Shown: piece by piece, positions 40,630-49,146 of the stretch
How positions within the stretch are numbered: position 1 is the stretch's first letter
How the letters are laid out: each line of letters begins with the position of its first letter
Source of the DNA: Deltaproteobacteria bacterium
GTDB taxonomy: Bacteria; Myxococcota_A; Polyangia; Nannocystales; Nannocystaceae
DNA: 64,000 nt
Direction: 5' to 3'
Assembly: GCA_016709225.1 (NCBI GenBank)
Contig: JADJEE010000001.1
Location: 2,294,001 to 2,358,000, forward strand
The notes under the pieces: model-generated
Databases searched by the model: none
Told to the model about the DNA's origin: nothing
Seen by the model: the letters and a program-made list of their open reading frames with translations, nothing else
Position numbers and translations under genes: made by a program

Positions 40630-41371
40630 TCCCGAGGCCCGCGCGGCCCTCGACGGTTTCCGCGCGTCACGCTCGCCCGATCCCGGCCGTCGGCGCCGCA
40701 ACCTCGAGGCGACGCTCGCCCGCCTCGACGAAGCGCCCGTGGCGGAGCCGGTCGTCGTGCACCCACGGACGCGCTGGATGCTGGCATTCGCGGCCGCAGT
40801 CGCGATCGCCATCGCGACCGCATCGCTGCTGCACGTTTCCGTCGCGCGGCGCGACGACGCCGCCACGCCCACGCAGGCAGCGGCCGCTCCGGTCGCCACG
40901 CCGCCGCTGCCGGCCCGCGAGCGGCGGCCAGCGGTCTTGCCGGCGCCCGCGGCCACCGATCCGCACCCTCGCGCGCCCGCTGCACCGATGATCGCGAGCC
41001 CGTCGAGCGTGGGCTCGCGGTCGCCCACCCGGTCGAGCCCACGGCCACCCCCCGCCGCGTCCACGCCCACGCCGCCGCTCGCCGAGCAGCTGTTCCTCGA
41101 GACCGCGCTGCTGTCCCGCATCCGCGCTGCGGTCGACGCCGGCGACGACCCCGAAGCCTTGGCGCTGCTGCGGCAGCACGCGCGCGAGTTCCCGCGCGGG
41201 GCGATGCTCGAGGACCGCGAGGCGTTGCTCGCGATCGTCGGCTGTCGTGGCGGCGCAGCGACGGCCGCCGCCAGCGCAGCTTCGTTCGTGCGTGCCCACC
41301 CGCGCTCGCCCTACGCCGCCGCGGTGCGCCGCGCGTGCGCGTCGATGTGGCCCGCTGCGAAATCGCAGTGA
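40616..41371 (+). CDS. Single-span membrane protein, possible anti-sigma partner
   Basis: 251 residues from ATG 40616, with a GGGAGG upstream. Residues 1-50 are charged and cytoplasmic, ~53-72 (WMLAFAAAVAIAIATASLL) are one membrane helix, then a Pro/Ala/Ser-rich stretch (~80-155). The C-terminal end resembles a short helical repeat (LFLETALLSRIRAAVDAGDDPEALALLRQH). The N-terminal part shows no zinc-binding HxxxCxxC of classical ZAS anti-sigma factors. Position and the 14-base overlap with the ECF gene suggest anti-sigma function; this is inferred. Confidence 0.7.
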   Translation: MARLSPEARAALDGFRASRSPDPGRRRRNLEATLARLDEAPVAEPVVVHPRTRWMLAFAAAVAIAIATASLLHVSVARRDDAATPTQAAAAPVATPPLPARERRPAVLPAPAATDPHPRAPAAPMIASPSSVGSRSPTRSSPRPPPAASTPTPPLAEQLFLETALLSRIRAAVDAGDDPEALALLRQHAREFPRGAMLEDREALLAIVGCRGGAATAAASAASFVRAHPRSPYAAAVRRACASMWPAAKSQ

Positions 41372-41402
41372 CGGAGCCGGGCGCCACCCGGGAACTCGCT
41401 GC

Positions 41403-41930
41403 ATGACTTCGACCAAGACCACCGTGTTGTCGTTCGCCGTGCTGCTCGCCTGTGCCACCGATCCTGGGGACGTCGGCTCCAGCTCCAACGCCACCACCGG
41501 CACCGACGGGGGCGGCTCGTCGATGGGCACGGCCACCTCGAGCGCCGCCGGCACCCAGACCGACGGGGGCACGTCGAGCGACGCCAGTGGCGACCCCGGC
41601 ACCGATTCCGATCCCGCGTCCTCGAGCAGCGCCACGCAAGCCAGCGAGAGCGGCTCCGAAGCCAGCTCGAGCGCGTCGTCGAGCGGCGACGGCGACAGCG
41701 GCACCACCGGCACTGCGGTCGCCGACTGCAGCGAGTGTGGCCCCGACCAGGGCTGCGTCGGCGAGGTCGCCTTCGGCGTCGAGTACTTCTGCGTGCCGTG
41801 GCCGGCGGACTGCGATGCCGAGTTCGACTGCGCGTGCGCGGCCGAGTACTGCGTGGACCCGTTCACGGCGTGCGTCGATCTGCCGGACCCGCCGCAGCGG
41901 ACGATCCACTGCGAGTGCGTCACCTGCTGA
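41403..41930 (+). CDS. Small Ser/Thr-rich lipoprotein with C-terminal Cys cluster
   Basis: 175 residues. MTSTKTTVLSFAVLLAC gives a lipobox cysteine at 17. About 100 residues of Ser/Thr/Gly/Asp linker follow, then a compact domain with twelve cysteines (CSECGPDQGC, CVPWPADC, CDCACAAEYC, CVDLPD, CECVTC) probably stabilised by disulfides. Similar linker-plus-Cys-knot lipoproteins recur in myxobacteria with no known role. It lies 31 bases after the sigma cluster on the same strand and ends at a strong terminator-like hairpin. Confidence 0.8.
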   Translation: MTSTKTTVLSFAVLLACATDPGDVGSSSNATTGTDGGGSSMGTATSSAAGTQTDGGTSSDASGDPGTDSDPASSSSATQASESGSEASSSASSSGDGDSGTTGTAVADCSECGPDQGCVGEVAFGVEYFCVPWPADCDAEFDCACAAEYCVDPFTACVDLPDPPQRTIHCECVTC

Positions 41931-41937
41931 GAACGGC

Positions 41938-41966
41938 CGTGGGTGAACGCGTCGCGTTCACCCACG
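41938..41966. terminator. Near-perfect hairpin between convergent genes
   Basis: CGTGGGTGAACGCG (41938-41951) and CGCGTTCACCCACG (41953-41966) are exact inverted repeats separated by one base, 7 bases after the lipoprotein stop and 2 bases before the end of the convergent DUF1552 gene. Its symmetry suits a bidirectional terminator. Confidence 0.8.
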
Positions 41967-41968
41967 AC

Positions 41969-43273
41969 TCACACGAACAGCCCCGGAAGCGGGCCGCTGC
42001 CGGTGTCGAGCGTGCCGTACTGCTCGACCCCGGTCAGCCCCATCGCGTGGCAGGCCGAGACCAGCACGCGACCGTGCACGATCGGCGAGCCCGAGAGGTA
42101 GCGACCGCCCCGCAGGACATCGGTCGCGCCGGCGAACACGAACGGCACGTTGCCGATGTCGTGATCCCACGCGCGACCGAGCTCGGAGCCCCAGATGACG
42201 AGGGTGTTGTCCAGCACCGAGCGGCCGTCGGCGTCGGGCGTGGCGGCGAGTCGATCGAGCAGGTACGCGAAGCGCTCGGCGTACCAGCGGTAGAGGCCCG
42301 CGAGGGTCGCCTGCGCGCCCGCGCTCGAGTCGTGCGACGTCGTGTGGTGGCCGCCCTCGGTCAGACCGAGCCACGGGTACAGCGTGTTGTCGTTGTCGGC
42401 GATGCGGACCTGCATGCTCCCGACCCGCGAGAGGCCACAGCCGAGGGCGGCCGCCATCAGGTCGGACTGGCGATCGATCGCGGTCTGGCTGTCGACGCCC
42501 ACCGGCGCTTCGGGAGCCTCGCAGACGGCGGTGAGCGTGAGCTCGAGCTCGCGGATGCTGTCGCCGTGCGCGTCGAGCCGCGCCTGGTCGGCGGCCGACA
42601 GCGTCGCCCTGCGCTCACCGAAGTCGGCGACCACACGATCGAGCACGCTGGCGCGGCGGCGGGCGTCCTTCTCGGCCTGGAGCTGGTCGGGGTTGATGGC
42701 CCCGAACAGCGTCGAGAACGCGAGCTCGGGCGAGTCGAGCGGGCTGCGCGGCATCGCGGGCGCGGTGTAGATCATGCGCGTGGCCGGGTGCAGACCGCCG
42801 CAGCCCAGCCCGAGCTCGATCGAGCCATAGGGCGTCGGCGGGCCCGCGAGCTGCGACGCGATGAACTGATCGACCGACACGCCGGTGTTCCAGCCGAAGC
42901 ACTGGCCGTGGTCTTCGCGGCAGAACTCCGCCGTGCTGGTGTCGATCGGCGAGCCGGTCCACAGCAGCGGCATCGTGTACGTGTGCGGGATGTAGTACTC
43001 GGTGCCGACGTCGAGCGCGACGCCGTCGACGATCACCATGCGCTCGCGATGGGCGGCCAACGGCTCGAGGATCGGCGACAACGCGAAGTCGGTCTCGCCG
43101 CCCGTCGGGCGCCATTGGTCCCACACGGTGCCGTGGGGGGTGAAGAACAGCAGCAGCCGCGGTGAGGCCGGGGCCGCCGCAGCCCGCAGCCACGGGAACA
43201 GCGACAGCGCGCTGCCAGCAGCAATCGAACCGCCCAGGAAGGCGCGACGTGACGGGAGCCGAGGCGTCTTCAT
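41969..43273 (-). CDS. DUF1552 protein, Tat-exported
   Basis: 434 residues. The N-terminus MKTPRLPSRRAFLGGSIAAG is a twin-Arg signal. The body matches DUF1552: RLLLFFTPHGTVWDQW, ERMVIVDGVAL, GCGGLHPATRMIY and a sulfatase-like closing part with VIWGSELGRAWDHD. DUF1552 proteins are always paired with DUF1592-type proteins and are abundant in planctomycetes and myxobacteria; their reaction is unknown, and a metal-dependent periplasmic enzyme is suspected. Its ATG lies in an ATGA overlap (43270-43273) with the upstream DUF1592 gene. Confidence 0.9.
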   Translation of the reverse strand: MKTPRLPSRRAFLGGSIAAGSALSLFPWLRAAAAPASPRLLLFFTPHGTVWDQWRPTGGETDFALSPILEPLAAHRERMVIVDGVALDVGTEYYIPHTYTMPLLWTGSPIDTSTAEFCREDHGQCFGWNTGVSVDQFIASQLAGPPTPYGSIELGLGCGGLHPATRMIYTAPAMPRSPLDSPELAFSTLFGAINPDQLQAEKDARRRASVLDRVVADFGERRATLSAADQARLDAHGDSIRELELTLTAVCEAPEAPVGVDSQTAIDRQSDLMAAALGCGLSRVGSMQVRIADNDNTLYPWLGLTEGGHHTTSHDSSAGAQATLAGLYRWYAERFAYLLDRLAATPDADGRSVLDNTLVIWGSELGRAWDHDIGNVPFVFAGATDVLRGGRYLSGSPIVHGRVLVSACHAMGLTGVEQYGTLDTGSGPLPGLFV

Positions 43274-44898
43274 GGTGCGATCTCCGGGGCCATGCGGTAC
43301 CAGTCGGACGCGACCAACCCGAGGATCAACGCGCGCAGGCCGTCGGGCTCGCGCGCGTCCGCGGCGAGCTGCTCGATGAGGCACGCGGTCGCTTCCTTGT
43401 CGGGCGTGCCCGCGGCGTAGCTGGTCCACTGCCGCGCGATGCAGGTCGGAGCCGTGCCGCTGTCGGCCAGCACGGCGGCCAGCTCGACCGGACCTTCGAC
43501 GGAGACGTCGACACCGTCGAGCGGGAAGGTGCTGGCGTCGTCGATCGGCTTGCCGTGCTCGGCCTCGCGGTACCGACCCAGCCAGTCGAGGCTCTCGAAG
43601 GTGAAGCCCATGCCATCCATCGGCGCGTGGCAGCCCGCGCAGGATGGATCGCTGAAGTGCGCCTCGAGCCGCTCGCGCGTGGTCGCGTCGGGGCCGATCT
43701 CCGGCAGCGTCACGCTGACCCCGGGCGGAGGTGGCGGTGGCGGCGTGCACAGCACGTTCGCGAGCACGTTGAAGCCGCGCAGCGTCGGCGACGTGCCCTC
43801 GGCGTGGGACAGCGCCGCCATGACGCCAGGCAGCGTGAGCAGCCCGGCACGGTGGCTCGGATCGAGCATGGTGGTCTCGCCGGCCTCGACGAGGTCGGCG
43901 CCGTACAGCGGCGCCAGCAATGGCGACGTGGCGGTCTCGCTGCTGGTGAACAACGTGGTGATGTCGCCCTGCTGCGCGAGCACCAGCGAGAGCAGCTGCA
44001 CCGGCTCCGCCCGCATCGCCGCCAGCGTCTCGGCACCGAGGGCCTCGAGGTCCGGCCGCGCATCGGGGTCGTTCAGTCGCTCGAGTCGCAGCCATTGATC
44101 GACGAAGTCGGTCAGGCCGCCCACGCTGCGGGGATCGGCGAGCAAGCGCGCGGCCTCGGCCTGGACCTGCTCCGGCGTCGACAGCTCGCCGGCCGCCGCG
44201 CGATCGAGCAGCGCCGCGTCCGGGTTCGCGCCCCACAGGGTGAGCGCGAGGCGCGAGGCGATGCTGTGATCGTCGAGGTAGCCGTCGGCGCGGGCGACCT
44301 CGTCCATGTAGAGGAAGCTGGGGCTCTGCAGCATCGCTTCGAGCACCCACCGCGCGCCCTCGGGACCGCCGCCGTCCTCGGCTGCGCCCGCGGCGAACAG
44401 CTCCTCGTAGCCGGCGCGCTCGCCCGAGCTGAGCGGGCGGCGGAACAGCCGGCGGCCGACATCGTCGAAGAGCCACGTCGTGCACGCGACGCTGGGCTCG
44501 GCGCACATCGAGCGATCGGCCGCGAGCACCGTGGCCTCGGCGAAATCGAGATAGCCGCGCGCGCCCGCGAAGTCGACCGCGCTCGAGACGTTGCTCTTGA
44601 AGGTGAAGAGCTTCTCGTCGTCGACCTCGAGCGGCATGGTCACGCCGAGGATGTCGGCGACGCTGCGCTGCACCTGCAGCGCAGTGAGCCGACGCATCGG
44701 CACCGGTGCGCCCGGGCTCTGCGTCGAGCTGCAGTCCGCGGGCTCGCCGGTGCTGTCGCCGGCCGTGTCGACGCCGGTCGTGTCGACGCCGCTGGTCGCC
44801 GCGCCGGTGGACCCGTCCGCGCCCGTGCCCGAGACACCGGCGTAACAGCTGCAGACGAGCGACGCGATCACGAGCGAAGGCGTACGTGTCGGGCCCAT
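43270..44898 (-). CDS. DUF1592/1588/1595-family protein with cytochrome-like CxxCH
   Basis: 542 residues from ATG 44898. A short signal ends LVCSCYAG (possible lipobox). The family domains follow: PMRRLTALQVQRSVADILG (DUF1587), FDDVGRRLFRRPLSSGE (DUF1595), the DUF1592 core (PSFLYMDE, RLALTLWGANPD, FVDQWLRLERL), GVMAALSHAEGTSPTLRGF (DUF1588) and a C-terminal DPSCAGCHAPMDGMGFTFE. The CAGCH is a covalent haem-binding motif, so it may be a periplasmic haem protein. It is coupled to DUF1552. The pair probably works as one complex; substrate unknown. Confidence 0.9.
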   Translation of the reverse strand: MGPTRTPSLVIASLVCSCYAGVSGTGADGSTGAATSGVDTTGVDTAGDSTGEPADCSSTQSPGAPVPMRRLTALQVQRSVADILGVTMPLEVDDEKLFTFKSNVSSAVDFAGARGYLDFAEATVLAADRSMCAEPSVACTTWLFDDVGRRLFRRPLSSGERAGYEELFAAGAAEDGGGPEGARWVLEAMLQSPSFLYMDEVARADGYLDDHSIASRLALTLWGANPDAALLDRAAAGELSTPEQVQAEAARLLADPRSVGGLTDFVDQWLRLERLNDPDARPDLEALGAETLAAMRAEPVQLLSLVLAQQGDITTLFTSSETATSPLLAPLYGADLVEAGETTMLDPSHRAGLLTLPGVMAALSHAEGTSPTLRGFNVLANVLCTPPPPPPPGVSVTLPEIGPDATTRERLEAHFSDPSCAGCHAPMDGMGFTFESLDWLGRYREAEHGKPIDDASTFPLDGVDVSVEGPVELAAVLADSGTAPTCIARQWTSYAAGTPDKEATACLIEQLAADAREPDGLRALILGLVASDWYRMAPEIAP

Positions 44899-44994
44899 CG
44901 TCTCTTTGTAGCGGCCACATGCGCGACGTGTCAACGCGGGGGGTGGGTTCGGGCCGCGTGCGCGAGCACGGTTACGTGCAGATCGCGATCGACG

Positions 44995-45751
44995 TCAGGC
45001 CGGCGACCTTGGCGGCGCTGCGGCGGTGCGCTCGATCCAGGCCCGGAGCACATGGTGCGCCACCGCGAACCGTGGGGGCGCGAACGCGGTGGGGTGCGTC
45101 CGCTCGAGCATGGCGATCGCCTCGTCGCGGCTGAACCATCGCGCGTCCTCGAGCTCGTCGTCGACGGTGATGCGATCGCTGTGCGCTTCGAGCAGCAGGC
45201 CGAGCATCAGCGACGACGGGAACGGCCATGGCTGGCCGAACAGGTACTCGGCGCGTCCGCAGCGGATGCCGGTCTCCTCGAGCACCTCGCGCGCTGCGGC
45301 CTGCTCGAGCGTCTCGCCGGGCTCGACGAAGCCGGCGAGGCACGACCACAGCCCCGGTGCTCAGGTGCGTTGGCGGCCCAGCAAGCACCGTGCGTCGCGC
45401 ACCGCCAGCATGATCACGACGGGGTCGGTCCGCGGGAAGTGCTCGGCTCGGCACGCGTCGCAGCACCGCTTCCAGCCGGCATCGACCGCGTGCGACGGCG
45501 CGCCGCAGCGACTGCAGTGGCGGTGGTGACGGTGCCACTCGAACATCGCCCGAGCGGTGGCCGCAGCGCCGCCGTCGAAGGCTCCGCTCGACCGCGTCGA
45601 CGAACAACGCACCGCCACGCATGACGAGGACCCGCGCCCGCGCCGACGCTCGTGCGGTGGCGATCCACGCCGCATCGCGACGACGATGGGCCGCGCGATC
45701 GAGGCCGGCACCGGTGAGCGGGATCCATGGAGCTTCGGGAGAGCAGGCCAT
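44995..45751 (-). pseudogene. nudC: nudC (NADH pyrophosphatase) broken by a frameshift and a TGA
   Basis: From ATG 45751 (MACSPEAPWIPLTGAGLDR) the frame gives a normal NudC N-terminus to VDAVERS near 45585. The sense then moves to another frame (GAFDGG...FEWHRHHRHCSRCG) with the zinc ribbon CSRCG...CCDAC. That frame runs to LLGRQRT and meets an in-frame TGA at 45361-45363, then continues APGLWSCLAGFVEPGE with the Nudix box (GETLE...REVLEETGI) to the end at 44995. In homologues a Trp commonly stands where the TGA is, so a TGG-to-TGA change is likely. An intact enzyme would cleave NAD(H) and NAD-capped RNA. A sequencing error could explain one lesion but hardly both. Confidence 0.8.
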
Positions 45752-45886
45752 CTCGAGCGATCGAGAGCATAGCGCGGCGAGAACCACCGGCGGCGTGCAT
45801 GCCCGGCGATACGCTGAACGTCGACGCGACGCGTCGGGGGCCCGCAGGTCGTTCCTCCCTTGCGCTCGACCACGTGCGGGCGCCGG

Positions 45887-46588
45887 TCAGCCCTCGGGCC
45901 CGTCGAAGCGCCACGGTCCCGGTCGATGCGGGTGCGCGAGCGCGGCCGCGAGCCGGGTCTGGAAGTCCACGCGCTCGAACATCCGCGCGCCGAAGCGCTC
46001 GAGATGTTCGGTGTGGACCTGGCAGTCGACGAGCTCGAACTGCCAGCGCTGCAGCTGCTCGACCAGCGTGACGAAGCCGAGCTTGGAGGCGTCGGGCGCG
46101 TGGGCGAACATGCTCTCGCCGAAGTACGCGCGGCCCAACGCGACACCGTACAGTCCGCCCACGAGCTGGTCGCCGGACCACGCCTCGACGCTGTGCGCGT
46201 AGCCCAGGCGATGCAGCTCGCCGTAGGCGCGGCGCATGTCGGCGGTGATCCAGGTGCCGAACTGGCCCGGTCGCGGCGCGCGGGCGCAGTGGGCCATCAC
46301 GTCGTCGAACGCGGTGTCGAGGGTGATGCGGTAGGGCCGACGCGCCGCCGCCTTGCGCAGGCTCCGGCCGACGTGCAGCTCGCCCGGCAACAGCACGAAG
46401 CGCGGCGCCGGCGACCACCAGAGGATCGGGCGACCCTCGCTGTACCACGGGAAGATGCCGTTGCCGTAGGCCAACAGCAGTCGCTCGGGGCGGAGATCGC
46501 CGCCGACCGCGAGCAGGCCGTCGTCGTCGGCGAGCGCGGGGTCGGGGAACACGAGGGCGTCGTGGAGTCGGAACACGCGCGTCGTCAC
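45887..46588 (-). CDS. aat: Leucyl/phenylalanyl-tRNA-protein transferase
   Basis: 233 residues from GTG 46588, 10 bases after the preceding gene's stop; longer starts would overlap it. It moves Leu or Phe from tRNA to N-terminal Arg/Lys of proteins, marking them for ClpS/ClpAP decay. Family segments are LLAVGGDLRPERLLLAYGNGIFPWYSE, ILWWSPAPRFVL, the catalytic-loop GTWITADMRRAY, SVEAWSGDQLVGGLYGVALGR and FFGESMF-type YFGESMFAH. No clp genes are in the window. Confidence 0.93.
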   Translation of the reverse strand: MTTRVFRLHDALVFPDPALADDDGLLAVGGDLRPERLLLAYGNGIFPWYSEGRPILWWSPAPRFVLLPGELHVGRSLRKAAARRPYRITLDTAFDDVMAHCARAPRPGQFGTWITADMRRAYGELHRLGYAHSVEAWSGDQLVGGLYGVALGRAYFGESMFAHAPDASKLGFVTLVEQLQRWQFELVDCQVHTEHLERFGARMFERVDFQTRLAAALAHPHRPGPWRFDGPEG

Positions 46589-46598
46589 CGTGGAGGAA

Positions 46599-48056
46599 TC
46601 AAGGGACGTACTCGTCGGCGCCGTAGTCGGGCCGCGCATCGCGGGGCTGCAGCTCGAAGTCGTCGAGCACCGCCGGCGCCGGCAGCACCACGCCGACGTC
46701 CCGCGCCGCGGTCGCGTCGACGCGCAGGTGTAGATCGAGCTGCGGCGGCGGCTCGAGGGCCGCGACGAAGAGGTTGAGCGAGACGTCGGTCGCGTTGGAC
46801 TGCCCCAGCTGCACGGCCGCGGGGTCGCGGGCCCAGATCGCGTGGGTCACGAGGTTGTTGGCCAGCCGCAGCCGCGAGCGCGCGTAGCGATACTCGATCG
46901 ACGACAGCACCGCGAGCGTGGCGACCACCGTGTTGTGCACGACGTCGCCACCGCAGACGCACCACATCGAGATGCCGCTGTCGACGTTGGCGAGCGTCGC
47001 GATGCCGGGCCCGCCGGTCCACACGCGGTTGTTGCGGACGCCGCCGCCGATGTGCCCCCAGTACTGTGCGCCACACTGGGCGTCGTCGAACGGGCGCAGC
47101 GGCGGCGTCGCATCGAGGCAGCCGTCGGCGCTGCCGTCCGGCGGCCCGGAGTCGCCGACCACCAGCGGGCGCCAGTCGTCGACGAACAGGTTGCGCTCGA
47201 TCTGCGTGCCGCGGGCACCGAAGCCCACGCGCACCGCGGGCAGCGCGTTGTGCTCGGCGCACCAGAAGCCCTGCACGAGGTTGTCGCGCACGACCCAGTC
47301 GGCGGTCGCGGTCATCGAGATCGCGCCGACGTTGCAGGCGGCGACCTGCTCGGCGCGGAAGGCATCGCCGAGCCCGAAGTCGCTGCATGCCACCTCGCCG
47401 TCGTCGGCGAAGAACCCCGCGCTCGCGTCGGCATCGACGCGGAGCTGCGCGGCCGCGGCGTCACGCAGCACCAACCGATGCAGGCGCGTGCCCGTGATCG
47501 ACGACGTCGACGGCTCGACGACCACCAGCGAGCCCGCGGTGGCGCGCAGGCCCAGCTCGGCAATGGTCACGTCGTCGGCGGCGATGCGCACGAGATCGAA
47601 GCTGCCGCCGGCGCCGTCGAGCCAGACCGCGGTCGGATCGTCGCCGACGCCGCGCAGCGTCACGCCTGCGGCCGTGATCGTCAGCCCACGCGGCAGCACG
47701 TAGACCCCCGGCGCGAGCACGAAGGTGGTGTCGGGCGCGGCGGACTCGATGCGATCGGGCAGCGTGGCCGCGTCGTCGGGCGTCAGCGCGACCGCGTCGG
47801 CAGGTGCTGGCGGCAGCGCATCGCAGCCCGGCGACGGCTCGAGGCCGCCGCTGTCGGATCCGCCGTCCTCGCTGGCGCCGCTGCTGCCGGCCGCGGGCGC
47901 CTGCCAGCGGGGGTTGTCGATCAGGCACCCCGCCAACGCCGACGCGGGCAGCAGCGCCAGCCACGACGCCGGGCTGCGACCGCGCGGGCTCGCCGGCGTC
48001 GCCCCGGGGGCTCGCGCGACGACCTGCAGCGGTCGGGGATCCGCGTCGGCGCTCAC
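46599..48056 (-). CDS. Right-handed beta-helix lipoprotein
   Basis: 485 residues from GTG 48056; an ORF open further upstream overlaps the divergent gene and is rejected. The signal ends LPASALAGC, giving lipidation at about Cys47. After a Ser/Gly/Asp linker come parallel-beta-helix rungs typical of pectate-lyase-like proteins: PDTTFVLAPGVYVLPRGLTI, GVTLRGVGDDPTAVWLDG, WVVRDNLVQGF, TQIERNLFVDDW, VRNNRVWTGG and LANNLVTHA. An end motif DYGADEYVP matches the family. It probably binds or processes polysaccharides; no catalytic residues identified. Confidence 0.82.
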   Translation of the reverse strand: MSADADPRPLQVVARAPGATPASPRGRSPASWLALLPASALAGCLIDNPRWQAPAAGSSGASEDGGSDSGGLEPSPGCDALPPAPADAVALTPDDAATLPDRIESAAPDTTFVLAPGVYVLPRGLTITAAGVTLRGVGDDPTAVWLDGAGGSFDLVRIAADDVTIAELGLRATAGSLVVVEPSTSSITGTRLHRLVLRDAAAAQLRVDADASAGFFADDGEVACSDFGLGDAFRAEQVAACNVGAISMTATADWVVRDNLVQGFWCAEHNALPAVRVGFGARGTQIERNLFVDDWRPLVVGDSGPPDGSADGCLDATPPLRPFDDAQCGAQYWGHIGGGVRNNRVWTGGPGIATLANVDSGISMWCVCGGDVVHNTVVATLAVLSSIEYRYARSRLRLANNLVTHAIWARDPAAVQLGQSNATDVSLNLFVAALEPPPQLDLHLRVDATAARDVGVVLPAPAVLDDFELQPRDARPDYGADEYVP

Positions 48057-48120
48057 GTGCGTGGCGCCGATGCTAGCACAGCGGCCCCACGCAGCCGCCG
48101 TGTTACCTTCGATCGCGAAG

Positions 48121-49119
48121 GTGCCGAGTCTCGCCCCGTGCCTGCTCGCGGTCGTGCTGGTCGATGCCGGCGTGCCCGCATCGCCGACGCCGGCGGATGC
48201 ACGCGTGGTGCTGCAGCCGACCGCGGTGACGGGCGAGCTGCCCGAGCGACTGCGTGAGGCGATCGACGCGGCGCTGCTCGACGGCCTGGCCCGCGCCGGC
48301 TTCGAGCCGCAGCGCAGCGAGGCGAAGCGATGCGACGACGGTCGCTGCCGCGCAGCCCTTGTCGACTCGCGCGGCGCCACCTTCGTCATCGATCTCGACG
48401 TGCAGGTGCTGCCCGACGGCGACCACACCGTGCAGCTGCGGGCGTGGGCCGGCGACGGCGACACGCCGGTCGCGACCGCGGGCGGACGCTGCGGCCTGTG
48501 CGGCTTCGAGGAGCTGGTCGAGTTCACCGCGGCCAAGGCCGCGTCGCTGGGCCAGACCCTCGAGAACAGCGCCCAGGCGGCACCTCAGCTGATCATCGAC
48601 GGCACCCCGCGCGCCGCGATGCTCGAGCTCGACGGTCAGCCCCGCGGGGTCGGCCCGCAGACCCTCACGGTCGCGCCCGGTGCCCATGTGCTGGTGATCC
48701 GCAGCCCGGGCTTCGTCCCACGCGAGCTCGAGCTCGACGCCCCCGCCGGGACCTCACGGGCGGTCACCTATGAGCTCGTGCGCGCGGCCCCGTCACCGAC
48801 GGAGCGACGGGCACAGGCGCAGCGGCGACGACGGACCGTCGCGGGAGCGAGCACCATCGCGATCGGGATCGCCGGCGTCGCCGCGGGCGCGGCGTTGCTC
48901 GTGCTCGACGGCCGCCCTTACCGCAGCGACTGCCAGGCCGACGCCAACGGCGAGTGCCGCTTCCTCTACGGCACGCGCACCGGCGGCGCGGTGGCGGTCG
49001 CGATCGGCGCGGCCGCGATCGCGGTGGGCGTGACGTTGTGCGTGCTCGGTCGCAACGATCGCCGCGCCGCGCCGCGCCGCTCGCGGGCGCAGCTGCGCGG
49101 CGCTGCGCTGTGGTTCTGA
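48121..49119 (+). CDS. PEGA-domain exported protein
   Basis: 332 residues from GTG 48121 with a short signal (LAPCLLAVVLVDAGVPA). Residues ~20-150 form a mixed domain with CDDGRC and CGLCGF pairs. About 158-210 is a PEGA domain (AMLELDGQPRGVGPQTLTVAPGAHVLVI). The C-terminus has two hydrophobic segments around 240-260 and 285-305 flanking GRPYRSDCQADANGECRF. Such proteins occur beside Ser/Thr kinases in myxobacteria, and a kinase gene follows convergently 27 bases away. Divergent from the beta-helix lipoprotein, with 64 bases between starts. Confidence 0.78.
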   Translation: MPSLAPCLLAVVLVDAGVPASPTPADARVVLQPTAVTGELPERLREAIDAALLDGLARAGFEPQRSEAKRCDDGRCRAALVDSRGATFVIDLDVQVLPDGDHTVQLRAWAGDGDTPVATAGGRCGLCGFEELVEFTAAKAASLGQTLENSAQAAPQLIIDGTPRAAMLELDGQPRGVGPQTLTVAPGAHVLVIRSPGFVPRELELDAPAGTSRAVTYELVRAAPSPTERRAQAQRRRRTVAGASTIAIGIAGVAAGAALLVLDGRPYRSDCQADANGECRFLYGTRTGGAVAVAIGAAAIAVGVTLCVLGRNDRRAAPRRSRAQLRGAALWF

Positions 49120-49146
49120 GTTGCGGATGAAGGAGCGGCCGCGGGC

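Noticed and set aside
45361..45363. TGA in nudC as a selenocysteine codon
   Set aside because: NudC homologues have Trp, not Cys, at the position, no SECIS-like hairpin is evident, and a separate frameshift already breaks the gene.
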